In this document: piece by piece, positions 54,769-63,605 of the stretch
Layout of the letters: each line of letters opens with the position of its first letter
Numbering within the stretch: position 1 is the first letter of the stretch
Made by a program: the position numbers and the translations under genes
Assembly (NCBI RefSeq): GCF_016598615.1
Contig: NZ_CP066831.1
Location: forward strand, 10,478,001 to 10,542,000
DNA from: Streptomyces liliifuscus
GTDB taxonomy: Bacteria > Actinomycetota > Actinomycetes > Streptomycetales > Streptomycetaceae
DNA: 64,000 nt
Reading direction: 5' to 3'
Notes under the pieces: generated by a model
Told to the model about the DNA's origin: nothing
Databases searched by the model: none
Seen by the model: the letters and a program-made list of their open reading frames with translations, nothing else

Positions 54769-55509
54769 CTACGGCCAGTTGATGGGGGCGCCGTCCTTGT
54801 GATCCCCGAGCCAGATGACACGTTCCGGTTCGTCGATGAAGCCGATGTCCGCGCAGGGGCCTTCCGGTTCCTTGCCGGCCGTCTGGAAGTGGCCTGTCTT
54901 CCAGCCGTCGAGGCCGTGCCGGGCGAAGAGCCCGCCGATCACCTTCCGGAGCTCGGGGTGGGGGATGCAGGTGCGATCGGCGAACTGCTCCTTGAGGTCG
55001 GCACGGACGCGGGAGAGTCCGAGCTGTTCCCGCGTCGGCCCGAGGTAGGGGTCGGCACGGTGGCGTGCGCACTGGTCCTTGCCGCCGGGGTAGACCTTGA
55101 TGGAACCCTGGAGCGAGCTGTCGACGCATGCGGTGAGCGCGTCCGGCGCCGACCGGCCGAACATCTCGGGCCACTGCTGTCGGCATACGGTCACCGGATC
55201 GTCTGCCCCGGGGTCGAAGCCGACGACGGCATCCCCCTGGGCGGGTCCTACGCAGACCAGTCCCGTCGAGTCCAGAGTGTGTCCCTTGCCGTCGCCTGCC
55301 ACCCAGGCGTACGTCCCCGCGGTCGCGCCCGCCACGACCAGCGCCACCACCGGAGCCAGGATGAGGGTGCGCCTGCGCCGCTGCCGGGTGCGTCGGCGTA
55401 CTTGGGCGAGAATCCGTTCCGCGGTGGGCGAGTTGGGGTCCGTGGCCGTGTCGCCGGGATCCGGATCGCTGTTACGGAGCATTCGATCGAGCACGTCATC
55501 GCTCAGCAT
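54769..55509 (-). CDS. Membrane protein linked to ECF sigma factor (anti-sigma-like)
   Basis: A 246-residue protein with one membrane helix (about residues 50-70, LILAPVVALVVAGATAGTYA) after a basic RRRTRQRRRR stretch, so the first 45 residues are cytoplasmic and the rest is outside. The outside part has several cysteines (LVCVGPA, TVCRQQW, TACVDSS, DQCARH, RTCIPH, GPCADI). It shares the sigma operon, and its ATG overlaps the sigma stop by 14 bases. It may hold the sigma factor inactive through the N-terminal part, but no ZAS/HxxxCxxC motif is visible, so that role is inferred from position only. Confidence 0.8.
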   Translation of the reverse strand: MLSDDVLDRMLRNSDPDPGDTATDPNSPTAERILAQVRRRTRQRRRRTLILAPVVALVVAGATAGTYAWVAGDGKGHTLDSTGLVCVGPAQGDAVVGFDPGADDPVTVCRQQWPEMFGRSAPDALTACVDSSLQGSIKVYPGGKDQCARHRADPYLGPTREQLGLSRVRADLKEQFADRTCIPHPELRKVIGGLFARHGLDGWKTGHFQTAGKEPEGPCADIGFIDEPERVIWLGDHKDGAPINWP

Positions 55510-56050
55510 GGTCCTTCTCCTTTGACGGATCCTGGTGCGGGTTCGCCGTGGCGAGGCGTTGACGCAGCCGATGTCTGGCCCGGTGGAGGCGGGTGTCGAC
55601 GGCACCGACGGAGATGCCAAGCACGGTCGCGATGTCGTTGCGGGACAGGTCGTCCCAGTACGCGAGGCGCAGCAACTCCCGGTCGGCGTCCGAGGCCTGT
55701 GCCAGGGCCGCCGCGAGGCCGTCGCCCGAGTCCTCCGCGCCGTACGGGTCGGTGGCGGGCGGCGGATCGGGTTCCGCCCGTTCGGCGACCCGCATCAACA
55801 GCCGAGCCCAACGGCGTTGACTGCGTGCCTGGTTGGCCAGCACCCGGCGTGCGATGCCGAGGAGCCACAGCACCGCTTCCTCGTCGTCGGCGGGCAGTTG
55901 CCGCCTCTTGCGCCAGGCCACCGCGTACACCTCGGCCACCGCGTCGTGCGCCGCCGCCTCGCTCGCCCGGCGCAGGCAGTACGCCATCACCCGGCGGAAG
56001 GTCTGCCGGAACAACTGCTCCAGCCGTTCACTCCGCTCATCCGCGTTCAT
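55496..56050 (-). CDS. ECF-type RNA polymerase sigma factor
   Basis: A 184-residue ECF sigma factor. Region 2 has AHDAVAEVYAVAWRKRRQLP and VLWLLGIARRVLANQARSQR. Region 4 has LRLAYWDDLSRNDIATVLGI, then SVGAVDTRLHRARHRLRQRL. It is coupled to the membrane-protein gene after it. ATG 56050 is taken as start; a TTG three codons earlier is unlikely. No autoregulatory ECF promoter could be assigned in the 47 bases upstream. Confidence 0.92.
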   Translation of the reverse strand: MNADERSERLEQLFRQTFRRVMAYCLRRASEAAAHDAVAEVYAVAWRKRRQLPADDEEAVLWLLGIARRVLANQARSQRRWARLLMRVAERAEPDPPPATDPYGAEDSGDGLAAALAQASDADRELLRLAYWDDLSRNDIATVLGISVGAVDTRLHRARHRLRQRLATANPHQDPSKEKDHAER

Positions 56051-56097
56051 GCCCAGCAATGTCCACCACGCCCCGATGCCTTACGGCTCTCCGCCAC

Positions 56098-58482
56098 CTA
56101 CCTGAAATCATGACGGCCGGCTTCGGGCTTGTTGGAGCGTCTCGGGCGGGTGCCCGTCAGGGTGTGGTGGCCCTGGCGGTCGGTGCGCGGCATGAGGCCG
56201 TAGTAGATCCGTGGCGCGCCGTCGAGCGTCAGCGTCACCTTGCCGTTGGTGACCGGGAGCTGCCGGACCTGCCCGATCGCGTCCACCTGCCGTACGGAGT
56301 TCGTGGCGGCGGCCACGACCGGGGTCTTGGTCGGCCAGGGGTCGATCCACACCTCGGGGGCGGGGAAGTGCCAGTCGGTGCGCTGGCCGTCGGTGTTGAG
56401 CAGGTAGCCGTCGGCCCGGTTCCACAGCACGACCGCGGGGCCGGCGGGTGTGTCGAACCACAGGCCGAACGTCCGAGGGTCGGCGAAGGACAGTCGGCCT
56501 CGGAAGGTCGCCTGGTCGAGCGTGCGGGCCGCTGTCGCGTATGCCAGGAGCGACGGCTTCGGGCTGAGGTCGCGGTTCGTCAGGCCGTAGTGGTACTCGA
56601 CGTTGTCCGGGTCGGCGACCTGCGGCATGCCGAGCACACTGTCGTGGAACTGGTACCAGCACACGCCCCGGATCCCCTCGGCCCTGGCCAGCGCGAAGGT
56701 GAGCAGCACGTTCTCCGCGGCGTGCCGGTAGGTGTCGTGCCACCAGCTGTTGGGCTTGGTCGGCGCGTAGGCCTCGGTCAGCCAGATCTCCTTCTCGCCG
56801 TGCTCGGCCATCAGCGCCTTCAGCTGTCGCAGGCCGCCGTAGAAGTTCCAGTAGGTGCCGTCGCCGCCGGTGTTCCAGTCGTCGCCCGGCGGTACGTAGT
56901 CGGGGGTGAAGTTGCCGCGTCCCGGGTGGTAGGCGAAGGCGTCGATCAGGTCCCAGCCGCCCCCGGCGATGAAGTTCTCCACCCACGGCTTGTCCATGCC
57001 GGCCAGCCCGTTGTTCATCAGCTTGACGGCGTCGCCGGTGACCGCTCGCCGGTCGAAGACTGGCCGCAGCGCCTTGTCCAGGTACGCCTGCGCGGCGTCG
57101 CCGGTGTTGAAGGGCCTGTTCAACTCGTTGCCGACCTCGAAGTAGCCGGCTCCGGCACCGACTGCGACCGCCAGTTTGTCCGCGGCCCAGGTGGCCGCCT
57201 CGGCGTCGGTCACATCCAGCGAAGGCTGAAGTTCGATGTTGTGCCGCATCCCGCGGGCGTCGAAGGCGGCGGGCGGCAGCCCGGGGCCGCCGTCGTACGC
57301 GATCCGGACCAGACCGATGCCGACCCGCTGCCACAGGTCCAGCAGCGCGTCGGCGCTCGGCCGTTGCAGCCACGGGTAGTTGGCGATGCCGAACATGCTG
57401 TCCGCGCCGGCCTGGTAGTCGTACGACGGCAGTACCGCGAGGTTGGTCCGGGCGAACGCCTCGTCGTCACTCGACCGGACGGTCACTTCGGCCAGCGCGA
57501 TCCCACCGGCAGGCGCGGTCAGGGTGAAGGTGTGCTGCCAGGTGCCGGCCGCGGCGACGCTGCCGGTCGCGGTCGTGGCGGCCAGCAGTGTGCCGTCGAA
57601 GCCGCGCATCCACAGTTCCAGGTCGACCGACTTGGCCGCGCCGCCGTTGGCCACCAGGGCGGTGAGTTCCATCCGGACACCGGCCGACTCGTACAGGTTG
57701 AAGTCGCGGTCGGTGGTGAGTTCGAGGCCCAGTTCACGGCCCCGGCCGATGGTGGCGGTGGCCGACGGACGGGTCTCGGAGAAGAAGAAGTCGGCCCGGC
57801 TGGTCCAGCCGCCGGCCGGGTCGGCCACGCCCGGCGCGTGCACCCAGGTCGCGTTCGTCCAGGCCTGGCGGGACCGGTCAAGCAGGAACAGGCCGTGCAG
57901 ACCGGATCCCCAGGCAGAGGTGTGGGCGACGCCGAGGGTGTCCTCGTACGGGATGCCTCCGCCCGCGTCGCGGACCCATTCGGTGATCGCGATGTAGTCG
58001 TCGGGCGCTGTCGGTGCCTGGATCGCCCGGCTGAACAAGAAGCCGTCCGCGACCAGTGTGGCCGCCCCGGTGATTCGCCACTCCAACACGGCATGGGAGG
58101 TGCCGACGCTGAACCAGCCGGTGACTTCGGTCGAGCCGGCTGCGGCGTCGAAGGTGTAGTCCATCCGGATCGCCGGCGTCCCGTCCGGGAGCGCACTGAG
58201 GACCGGGGTACCGCCGGTGGACACGTGGATGCCGGTGACGCTGTCCTTGACCTGGAACTTCGACCCGGCAGACCGTGTGACGCCACCGGCGTCACGGATG
58301 GCGAGCCGGCCGCCCGGACTGGCCAGCAGGCTGATGCCACCGGCGGCCAGGGTGACGTCGCCGGCCGCGGCGTGCGCTGCGATCGGGGTCGACTCGGCAA
58401 CGAGAACGACGCCGGCCGCAAGGGCCGCGCCGAGAAAGCCTCGGCGATTGAGGGTGGGTCCGGAAAAGGCCTCGGGGGTCAT
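56098..58482 (-). CDS. Tat-exported GH-A clan glycoside hydrolase
   Basis: A 794-residue exported enzyme. The Tat signal is NRRGFLGAALAAGVVLVAES. A beta-rich N-terminal region of about 350 residues is followed by a TIM barrel with GYFEVGNELNRPF (putative acid/base Glu453) and EIWLTEAYAP (putative nucleophile Glu570), the usual Asn-Glu and second Glu of clan GH-A (GH39/GH5-like), then a C-terminal beta domain. The exact family and linkage are uncertain. It is divergent from a LacI regulator gene and shares a pair of inverted 22-bp sites with it, so it probably feeds the adjacent transporter. Confidence 0.82.
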   Translation of the reverse strand: MTPEAFSGPTLNRRGFLGAALAAGVVLVAESTPIAAHAAAGDVTLAAGGISLLASPGGRLAIRDAGGVTRSAGSKFQVKDSVTGIHVSTGGTPVLSALPDGTPAIRMDYTFDAAAGSTEVTGWFSVGTSHAVLEWRITGAATLVADGFLFSRAIQAPTAPDDYIAITEWVRDAGGGIPYEDTLGVAHTSAWGSGLHGLFLLDRSRQAWTNATWVHAPGVADPAGGWTSRADFFFSETRPSATATIGRGRELGLELTTDRDFNLYESAGVRMELTALVANGGAAKSVDLELWMRGFDGTLLAATTATGSVAAAGTWQHTFTLTAPAGGIALAEVTVRSSDDEAFARTNLAVLPSYDYQAGADSMFGIANYPWLQRPSADALLDLWQRVGIGLVRIAYDGGPGLPPAAFDARGMRHNIELQPSLDVTDAEAATWAADKLAVAVGAGAGYFEVGNELNRPFNTGDAAQAYLDKALRPVFDRRAVTGDAVKLMNNGLAGMDKPWVENFIAGGGWDLIDAFAYHPGRGNFTPDYVPPGDDWNTGGDGTYWNFYGGLRQLKALMAEHGEKEIWLTEAYAPTKPNSWWHDTYRHAAENVLLTFALARAEGIRGVCWYQFHDSVLGMPQVADPDNVEYHYGLTNRDLSPKPSLLAYATAARTLDQATFRGRLSFADPRTFGLWFDTPAGPAVVLWNRADGYLLNTDGQRTDWHFPAPEVWIDPWPTKTPVVAAATNSVRQVDAIGQVRQLPVTNGKVTLTLDGAPRIYYGLMPRTDRQGHHTLTGTRPRRSNKPEAGRHDFR

Positions 58483-58511
58483 CGTCCGCTCCTGTCCAGT
58501 GCTCGGATGCG

Positions 58512-58533
58512 CATCTGATAATGCGTATCTTCA
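58512..58533 (-). promoter_or_regulatory. Left copy of 22-bp operator pair
   Basis: The site contains CATCTGATAATGCGTATC followed by TTCA and is repeated in inverse orientation at 58626-58647 with 21 of 22 bases matching. It lies 30 bases before the start of the glycosidase gene, in its leader. Likely bound by the LacI protein of 58656 (inference). Confidence 0.65.
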
Positions 58534-58625
58534 ACTCGGTGAACGTCACGTTTCCAGCCCGATACCTTGGTGTCAACGGATGCTTGCCCAGACGAGCCCT
58601 CTGTAATACGGTCATCACCTGCAAG

Positions 58626-58647
58626 TGAAGATAGGCATTATCAGATG
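58626..58647 (+). promoter_or_regulatory. Right copy of 22-bp operator pair
   Basis: TGAAGATAGGCATTATCAG followed by ATG is the inverse of 58512-58533 (one mismatch). It lies 8 bases before the LacI start and includes its SD region, which fits autoregulation. Each copy is itself partly palindromic around GATA/TATC. Confidence 0.65.
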
Positions 58648-58655
58648 GAGGATCG

Positions 58656-59705
58656 ATGTCGCCGAGACCTCGCCGCGTCACCCAACGCGAGATCGCCGAA
58701 CTGGCGGGCGTCAGTCAGACCACCGTGTCGGTGGTGCTGAACGACCGCGACGGCTCGAACGTCCGGGTCCCCGAGGCCACCCGGGCGAGGGTCAAGGCGG
58801 CCATTGAGCAACTCACCTACGTCGCCGACCCCGCGGCCCGTCGGCTCGCCGGCCTGGACAATCAGATCATCGGCGTCTTCACCTACGAGGCCGCGTTGTC
58901 TCCCGAGAGCATGGACTTCTACGGTCCGCTGCTGAACGGGATCGAGCGAGCCGCCGAGCAGATCGGTTGGGACCTGCTGTTCTTCACCTCCTCACCGGTC
59001 GAGAACGGCACCCGGAGCCTCTTCCACCGCAAGACGCGGCTACGGCTGACCGACGGGTGCGTCCTGCTCGGTCAGCAGATGGTCGCGTCGGAGCTGGAAC
59101 GGCTGGTCGCCGAACAGTTCCCGTTCGTCGCGATCGGCCGTCGGGACGAGACCGCCGCCGCGGTGCCGTACGTGGCCATCGACTACGTCACCCCGACCAC
59201 CGCGCTGATCGACCAGGCCGCGGCCGACGGACACCAGCAGGCGCTGTACGTCCATCGCGGCCGCGACACGCCGACCGCCCGGGACCGGCGCGGTGCCGTC
59301 GAAGCCGCCTCGGCGGAGGGCAGGCTGGCTTTCCTGCTGGTCGGTGAGGAGAGAATCCCCGACCTGCCCCGACTGACCCGGGCGACCGGGGCCACCTTGA
59401 TCATCGCGGAGGACGCCTTCCTGGCCGAGGACGTCGCGCACGCGCTGTCCGGCGCCGGAGTCGCCGTACCGGACGAGACCTCGCTCGCCGCCCTCGGCGA
59501 GGTGCGCGGCCATCGCGTCGAGGGCCGGGTACTGGCCGGTTTCCACGTCCCCAGACAACAGCTGGCGGCCGAGGCACTCGATCTCCTGCAACTCCTGATC
59601 ACCACGGACCCGCAGGAGTGGGCCGGTCTGGACAGGGAGCGGCTGCTGGTCGCCGAGGTCGAGCCGGGCGACACGATCGTCGCGCGGACGGACTCACCGT
59701 CATGA
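58656..59705 (+). CDS. LacI-family regulator of the second sugar locus
   Basis: A 349-residue regulator. The HTH and hinge reads TQREIAELAGVSQTTVSVVL, then RVKAAIEQLTYVADPAARRL, and the effector domain follows (LDNQIIGVFTYEAALSPESM, PFVAIGRRDETAAAVPYVAI). It begins the operon with an FAD oxidoreductase, binding protein and two permeases, and is divergent from a secreted glycosidase. The ATG at 58656 follows GGAGGATCG. Its stop overlaps the oxidoreductase start (ATGA), so regulator and enzyme are translated together. Confidence 0.93.
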   Translation: MSPRPRRVTQREIAELAGVSQTTVSVVLNDRDGSNVRVPEATRARVKAAIEQLTYVADPAARRLAGLDNQIIGVFTYEAALSPESMDFYGPLLNGIERAAEQIGWDLLFFTSSPVENGTRSLFHRKTRLRLTDGCVLLGQQMVASELERLVAEQFPFVAIGRRDETAAAVPYVAIDYVTPTTALIDQAAADGHQQALYVHRGRDTPTARDRRGAVEAASAEGRLAFLLVGEERIPDLPRLTRATGATLIIAEDAFLAEDVAHALSGAGVAVPDETSLAALGEVRGHRVEGRVLAGFHVPRQQLAAEALDLLQLLITTDPQEWAGLDRERLLVAEVEPGDTIVARTDSPS

Positions 59706-61300
59706 CCGACAGGATCACGGCCGAGGCGGCGATCATCGGCGGTGGACTCGGCTCCGTCGCCGCGGCGCTGGCACTGCTGCAGCGCGGCCGCCGGGTGGTG
59801 ATGACCGAGGAGTACGCCTGGCTCGGCGGGCAGCTCACCTCACAGGCCGTTCCGCCCGACGAGCACATCTGGGTGGAACAGTTCGGAGTCACCGCGCGCT
59901 ACCGCGCGTTGCGGGACGACATCCGTCGCTACTACCGCGACCACTATCCGCTGACAGCGACCGCTCGCGCCGACCCGGAACTCAACCCGGGCCGTGGCCG
60001 GGTCAGCAGGCTGTGCCACGAACCGAGGGTGGCCAACGCGGTGATCACCGCCCTGCTCGCGCCGTACCGGGCGACCGGGCGGCTCACCGTCCTGCAGCCC
60101 GCGGTGCCCGTCGCCGCCGAGGTGAGCGACGCGACGGTCCGCACCGTCACCGTGGCGGACCCGCGGACCGGAGCCGAGACCGTGATCACCGCCGAGTACG
60201 TCCTGGACGGGACCGAGACCGGCGACCTGCTGCCACTGACCGGAACCGAGTACGTCGTCGGGGCCGAGGGGCGGTCCGACACCGGTGAGCCGAGCGCCCC
60301 CGAGGTCGCCGATCCGGGCAACGTGCAGTCGATCGCATGGTGCTTCGTCTTCGATCACGTCGCCGGCGATCACACCATCGACCGGCCGGACGACTACGAC
60401 TTCTGGCGCTCGTTCGAACTGCCCTTCTGGGGTGCGCCGATGCTGTCCTTCGTCGCGCCGAACCCACGAACTCTCGTGCCGGAGGAGCGAACCATGAACG
60501 TCAACCCGGGCGGCGACGCCACCGGGGACCCCCGATTCGACGCGGGCGACCGGGATCTGTGGCAGTTCCGGCGGATCGCCGCCCGGCAGAACTTCGCCGA
60601 AGGCTTCTACGACAGCGACATCGTGCTGGCCAACTGGCCGCAACTGGACTACGTCAGTGGCTCGATCATCGACACCGACGACCGGCAGTACCACCTGAAC
60701 GCCGCGAAGGCGCAGTCCCGCGCCTATGTCCACTGGCTGCAGACCGAAGCGCCCCGCCCGGACGGTGGCCGCGGCTGGCCCGGAATTCGCCTGCGCGGCG
60801 ACCTGGTCGGCACCGCCGACGGGTTCGCACAGGCGCCGTACATCCGCGAATCCCGGCGGATCAAGGCCCTCACCACCGTGCGCGAGCAGGACATCTCCGT
60901 CAAAGCCCGAGGAGACGCCGGACTGGCCCGGTTCAACGGCTCGGTCGGGGTGGGGATGTACCGCATCGATCTCCATCCCTCCACCGGTGGCGACAACTAC
61001 ATCGACGTCGAGTGCGCGCCGTTCGAGATCCCGCTCGGAGCGTTGGTCCCGGTGGCCACCCAGAACCTGGTGCCGGCCGCCAAGAACATCGGCACCACCC
61101 ACATCACCAACGGCGCCTACCGGCTGCATCCGGTCGAGTGGAACGTCGGTGAATCGGCCGGCGAGCTCGTCGCGTACTGCCTCGACCTCGGCCTGAGCCC
61201 GCAGCAGATCGCGACCGACGAGCACCTCGTCGACCGACTTCAGAGCAGGTTGACCGCGGCAGGGATCGAGCTCAACTGGCCGCACATAGCCGGCTACTAG
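59702..61300 (+). CDS. FAD-dependent oxidoreductase (PF12831-like)
   Basis: A 532-residue cytoplasmic flavoprotein. The FAD motif is EAAIIGGGLGSVAAALALLQ (residues 8-27), followed by GGQLTSQAVPPDEH, characteristic of the PF12831 group. The C-terminal NIGTTHITNGAYRLHPVEWN and VGESAGELVAYCLDLGL match the same family. Members are often found in carbohydrate-use clusters, but I know no settled reaction. A role in oxidising a sugar, inositol or uronate derived from the imported substrate is an inference. No signal peptide. It is coupled to the LacI gene and followed 47 bases later by the binding-protein gene. Confidence 0.88.
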   Translation: MTDRITAEAAIIGGGLGSVAAALALLQRGRRVVMTEEYAWLGGQLTSQAVPPDEHIWVEQFGVTARYRALRDDIRRYYRDHYPLTATARADPELNPGRGRVSRLCHEPRVANAVITALLAPYRATGRLTVLQPAVPVAAEVSDATVRTVTVADPRTGAETVITAEYVLDGTETGDLLPLTGTEYVVGAEGRSDTGEPSAPEVADPGNVQSIAWCFVFDHVAGDHTIDRPDDYDFWRSFELPFWGAPMLSFVAPNPRTLVPEERTMNVNPGGDATGDPRFDAGDRDLWQFRRIAARQNFAEGFYDSDIVLANWPQLDYVSGSIIDTDDRQYHLNAAKAQSRAYVHWLQTEAPRPDGGRGWPGIRLRGDLVGTADGFAQAPYIRESRRIKALTTVREQDISVKARGDAGLARFNGSVGVGMYRIDLHPSTGGDNYIDVECAPFEIPLGALVPVATQNLVPAAKNIGTTHITNGAYRLHPVEWNVGESAGELVAYCLDLGLSPQQIATDEHLVDRLQSRLTAAGIELNWPHIAGY

Positions 61301-61347
61301 CCAACCCGAGGCGCAGCGCGCGCCGAGAGCACGAAGGATCCACACCC

Positions 61348-62619
61348 ATGAACAGAGCAAGAAAGCTGTTCGGCGCGGTCGCGCTGACAACGGCGCTGGC
61401 CCTGACGGCCGCCTGCGGCGCGTCCACCGACGGGTCCGGGGCGACGAACGCCAAGGACGTCAAGCTGCGAATGACCGTCTGGACCTCCAACGAGGACCAG
61501 CTCGAACTGTTCGACACGATCGCCGCCGCGTACCGCGCCAAGCACCCCGAGGTCTCCTCGATCACGTTCGAGAGCCTGCCCTTCGAGGACTACAACACCA
61601 CCCTCACCACCCAGATCGCCGGCGGCAACGCTCCCGACCTGGCCTGGATGGGCGACCTGTCGAGGGACCTGATCGCCTCCGACGCGTTGGTCGGCCTGAC
61701 CGACAAGCTGAAGGCGACCGACGGCTGGCAGTACGGCGACCTGGAGGCCAGCGCGACCAAGGAGTTCACCCGCGACGGCACGCTGTACGCCTATCCGTTC
61801 TCCACCTCGCCGTTCGCGCTGTACGTGAACACCGACCTGCTGGCGAAGGCCGGACAGAAGATCGACCCGAAGAACCTGACCTGGGACCAGGTCGCCGCCG
61901 CCGGCGCGGCAGTGCACTCGACGACCGGAAAGGCCGGATTCGTCGTCCGGGACTTCGACTACAAGTCGTGGAACACACTGGCCACGGTGTGGACCGGCTT
62001 CGGCGCCACCGCGTGGAGCGCGGACGGCAAGAAGTGCACCTTCACCAGCCCCGAGATGGAGCAGGCCTTCACCTTCCTGCACGACGCCGCGTTCAAGACC
62101 AAGGCCATGCCCGGGCCCGGTACGACGGCCGACTTCTTCGCCGGTGACGCCGCCTTCACCGTGGCCCAGGTCTCCCGCTCCTCGCTGCTCACCGACAAGT
62201 TCAAGTACGCGCTGTACCCCCTGCCCGCGGGCCCGGCCGGCCGGCACGCCGTCATCGGCCAGGCCGGCGTGGGCGTCCTGGCCACCAGCAAGCACAAGGA
62301 CCAGGCAACGGACTTCCTCGCCTACCTGACGAATCCGGCGAACTCCGAGAAGCTGGCGCAGTTCTTCCCGCCGCCCCGCAAGTCGCTCCTCACCGGTGCG
62401 AAGCTCGCCGCCGACAACAAGGTGCTGACCGCCGCGCAACTGCAGGAGGCCGTGGTCGACCAGCTGCCGAACGCCGTCACCCTGCCCAACCACACCAGTC
62501 CGGCCGAGATCGCCCAGCGGGGCAAGACCGCACTGGACGCGATGTGGAAGGCCGACGCCGACGTCCCCGCCGTGCTGAAATCGGTCTGCGCCGCCATCGA
62601 ACCGATCCTGGCCAAGTGA
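61348..62619 (+). CDS. Sugar ABC transporter substrate-binding lipoprotein
   Basis: A 423-residue extracellular binding protein, family 1. The lipobox LTAACGAS gives lipidated Cys23. The mature part has LRMTVWTSNEDQLELFDTIA, FEDYNTTLTTQIAGGNAPDL, YAYPFSTSPFALYVNTDLLA and AVIGQAGVGVLATSKHKDQA. It captures the saccharide for the permeases downstream. The ATG at 61348 follows AAGGAT. The stop is 2 bases before the permease start. Confidence 0.94.
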   Translation: MNRARKLFGAVALTTALALTAACGASTDGSGATNAKDVKLRMTVWTSNEDQLELFDTIAAAYRAKHPEVSSITFESLPFEDYNTTLTTQIAGGNAPDLAWMGDLSRDLIASDALVGLTDKLKATDGWQYGDLEASATKEFTRDGTLYAYPFSTSPFALYVNTDLLAKAGQKIDPKNLTWDQVAAAGAAVHSTTGKAGFVVRDFDYKSWNTLATVWTGFGATAWSADGKKCTFTSPEMEQAFTFLHDAAFKTKAMPGPGTTADFFAGDAAFTVAQVSRSSLLTDKFKYALYPLPAGPAGRHAVIGQAGVGVLATSKHKDQATDFLAYLTNPANSEKLAQFFPPPRKSLLTGAKLAADNKVLTAAQLQEAVVDQLPNAVTLPNHTSPAEIAQRGKTALDAMWKADADVPAVLKSVCAAIEPILAK

Positions 62620-62621
62620 CC

Positions 62622-63605
62622 ATGGCCGGCCTCACGAGGACACCGGACGCTTCCCGCGCGCCGACCGGAGCCCGGGACACCGTCACCCGGGTCGCCTCCA
62701 CCCGGGACAGCTCCAAACCACCGTTCTGGACGAACCGCCGCAGAGATGTGCTCGCCGGCTATCTCTTCATCGCTCCGCAGCTCGCCGGGGTCGTGCTGTT
62801 CGTGCTGATCCCGGTCGGTCTGGCGATCTGGTACAGCCTGAGCGACTGGAACGTCTTCACCGGCGAGCAGACCTTCGTCGGAGTCGACAACTACGCCGCC
62901 CTGGCCGCGGATTCGCAACTCCCATCGGTGCTGTGGGCGACCGCCGTCTTCTGCGCCGGAGTCGTGATCCTCAACATCGGCCTGGGGCTGCTGCTCGCCG
63001 TACTCCTGAATCGGCGGTTCCGCGGAGCGACGTTCTTCCGCACCCTGTTCTTCTCCCCGGTCGTCGTCTCCGTGGTGGCGTGGACCCTGGTCTGGGGCTT
63101 CCTGCTGCAGGACAACGGCGGAGTCAACGGTCTTCTCGGCGCGATCGGCATCACGGGGCCGAACTGGCTGCAGCACGGCGACACCGCGATGGTGTCGGTG
63201 ATCATCACCCAGGTGATCCGCAGCGTCGGCGTCAACATGGTGCTCTTCCTGGCCGCCCTGCAGGGCGTGCCGTCGCACCTGTACGAAGCCGCCCGGATCG
63301 ACGGCGCGGGAAGCAGGGTGATGTTCACCCGCATCACCCTGCCGCTAATCTCACCCACCGTGCTGCTGACCTCGATCATCACCATCGTCGGGGCCTTGCA
63401 GTCGTTCGCGCAGATCGCCGTACTGACCAGTGGCGGCCCGGAGTTGAGCACCACGGTGCTCGTGTACTACGTCTTCCAGCAGGCCTTCGAGTTCAACGAC
63501 ATCGGCTACGGCTCGACGCTGGCCCTGATGCTGCTGTCCTTCGTCATGCTGCTGACCCTGCTGCAATGGCAGCTGCGCCGGAAGTGGGTGTTCCATGAGC
63601 AGTAG
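62622..63605 (+). CDS. Sugar ABC transporter permease (MalF type)
   Basis: A 327-residue inner-membrane permease with six helices after about 45 cytoplasmic residues; the first helix is LFIAPQLAGVVLFVLIPVGL. The EAA loop is HLYEAARIDGAGSRVMFTRI, then TLPLISPTVLL. It starts 2 bases after the binding-protein stop and overlaps the next permease by 11 bases. No ATPase gene is seen in the window, so MsiK or a gene beyond 64000 is expected. Confidence 0.94.
   Translation: MAGLTRTPDASRAPTGARDTVTRVASTRDSSKPPFWTNRRRDVLAGYLFIAPQLAGVVLFVLIPVGLAIWYSLSDWNVFTGEQTFVGVDNYAALAADSQLPSVLWATAVFCAGVVILNIGLGLLLAVLLNRRFRGATFFRTLFFSPVVVSVVAWTLVWGFLLQDNGGVNGLLGAIGITGPNWLQHGDTAMVSVIITQVIRSVGVNMVLFLAALQGVPSHLYEAARIDGAGSRVMFTRITLPLISPTVLLTSIITIVGALQSFAQIAVLTSGGPELSTTVLVYYVFQQAFEFNDIGYGSTLALMLLSFVMLLTLLQWQLRRKWVFHEQ

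Noticed and set aside
56060..56097. Promoter for the ECF sigma factor operon
   Set aside because: The gap is short and shows no AAC/CGT-type ECF promoter, so none is annotated.
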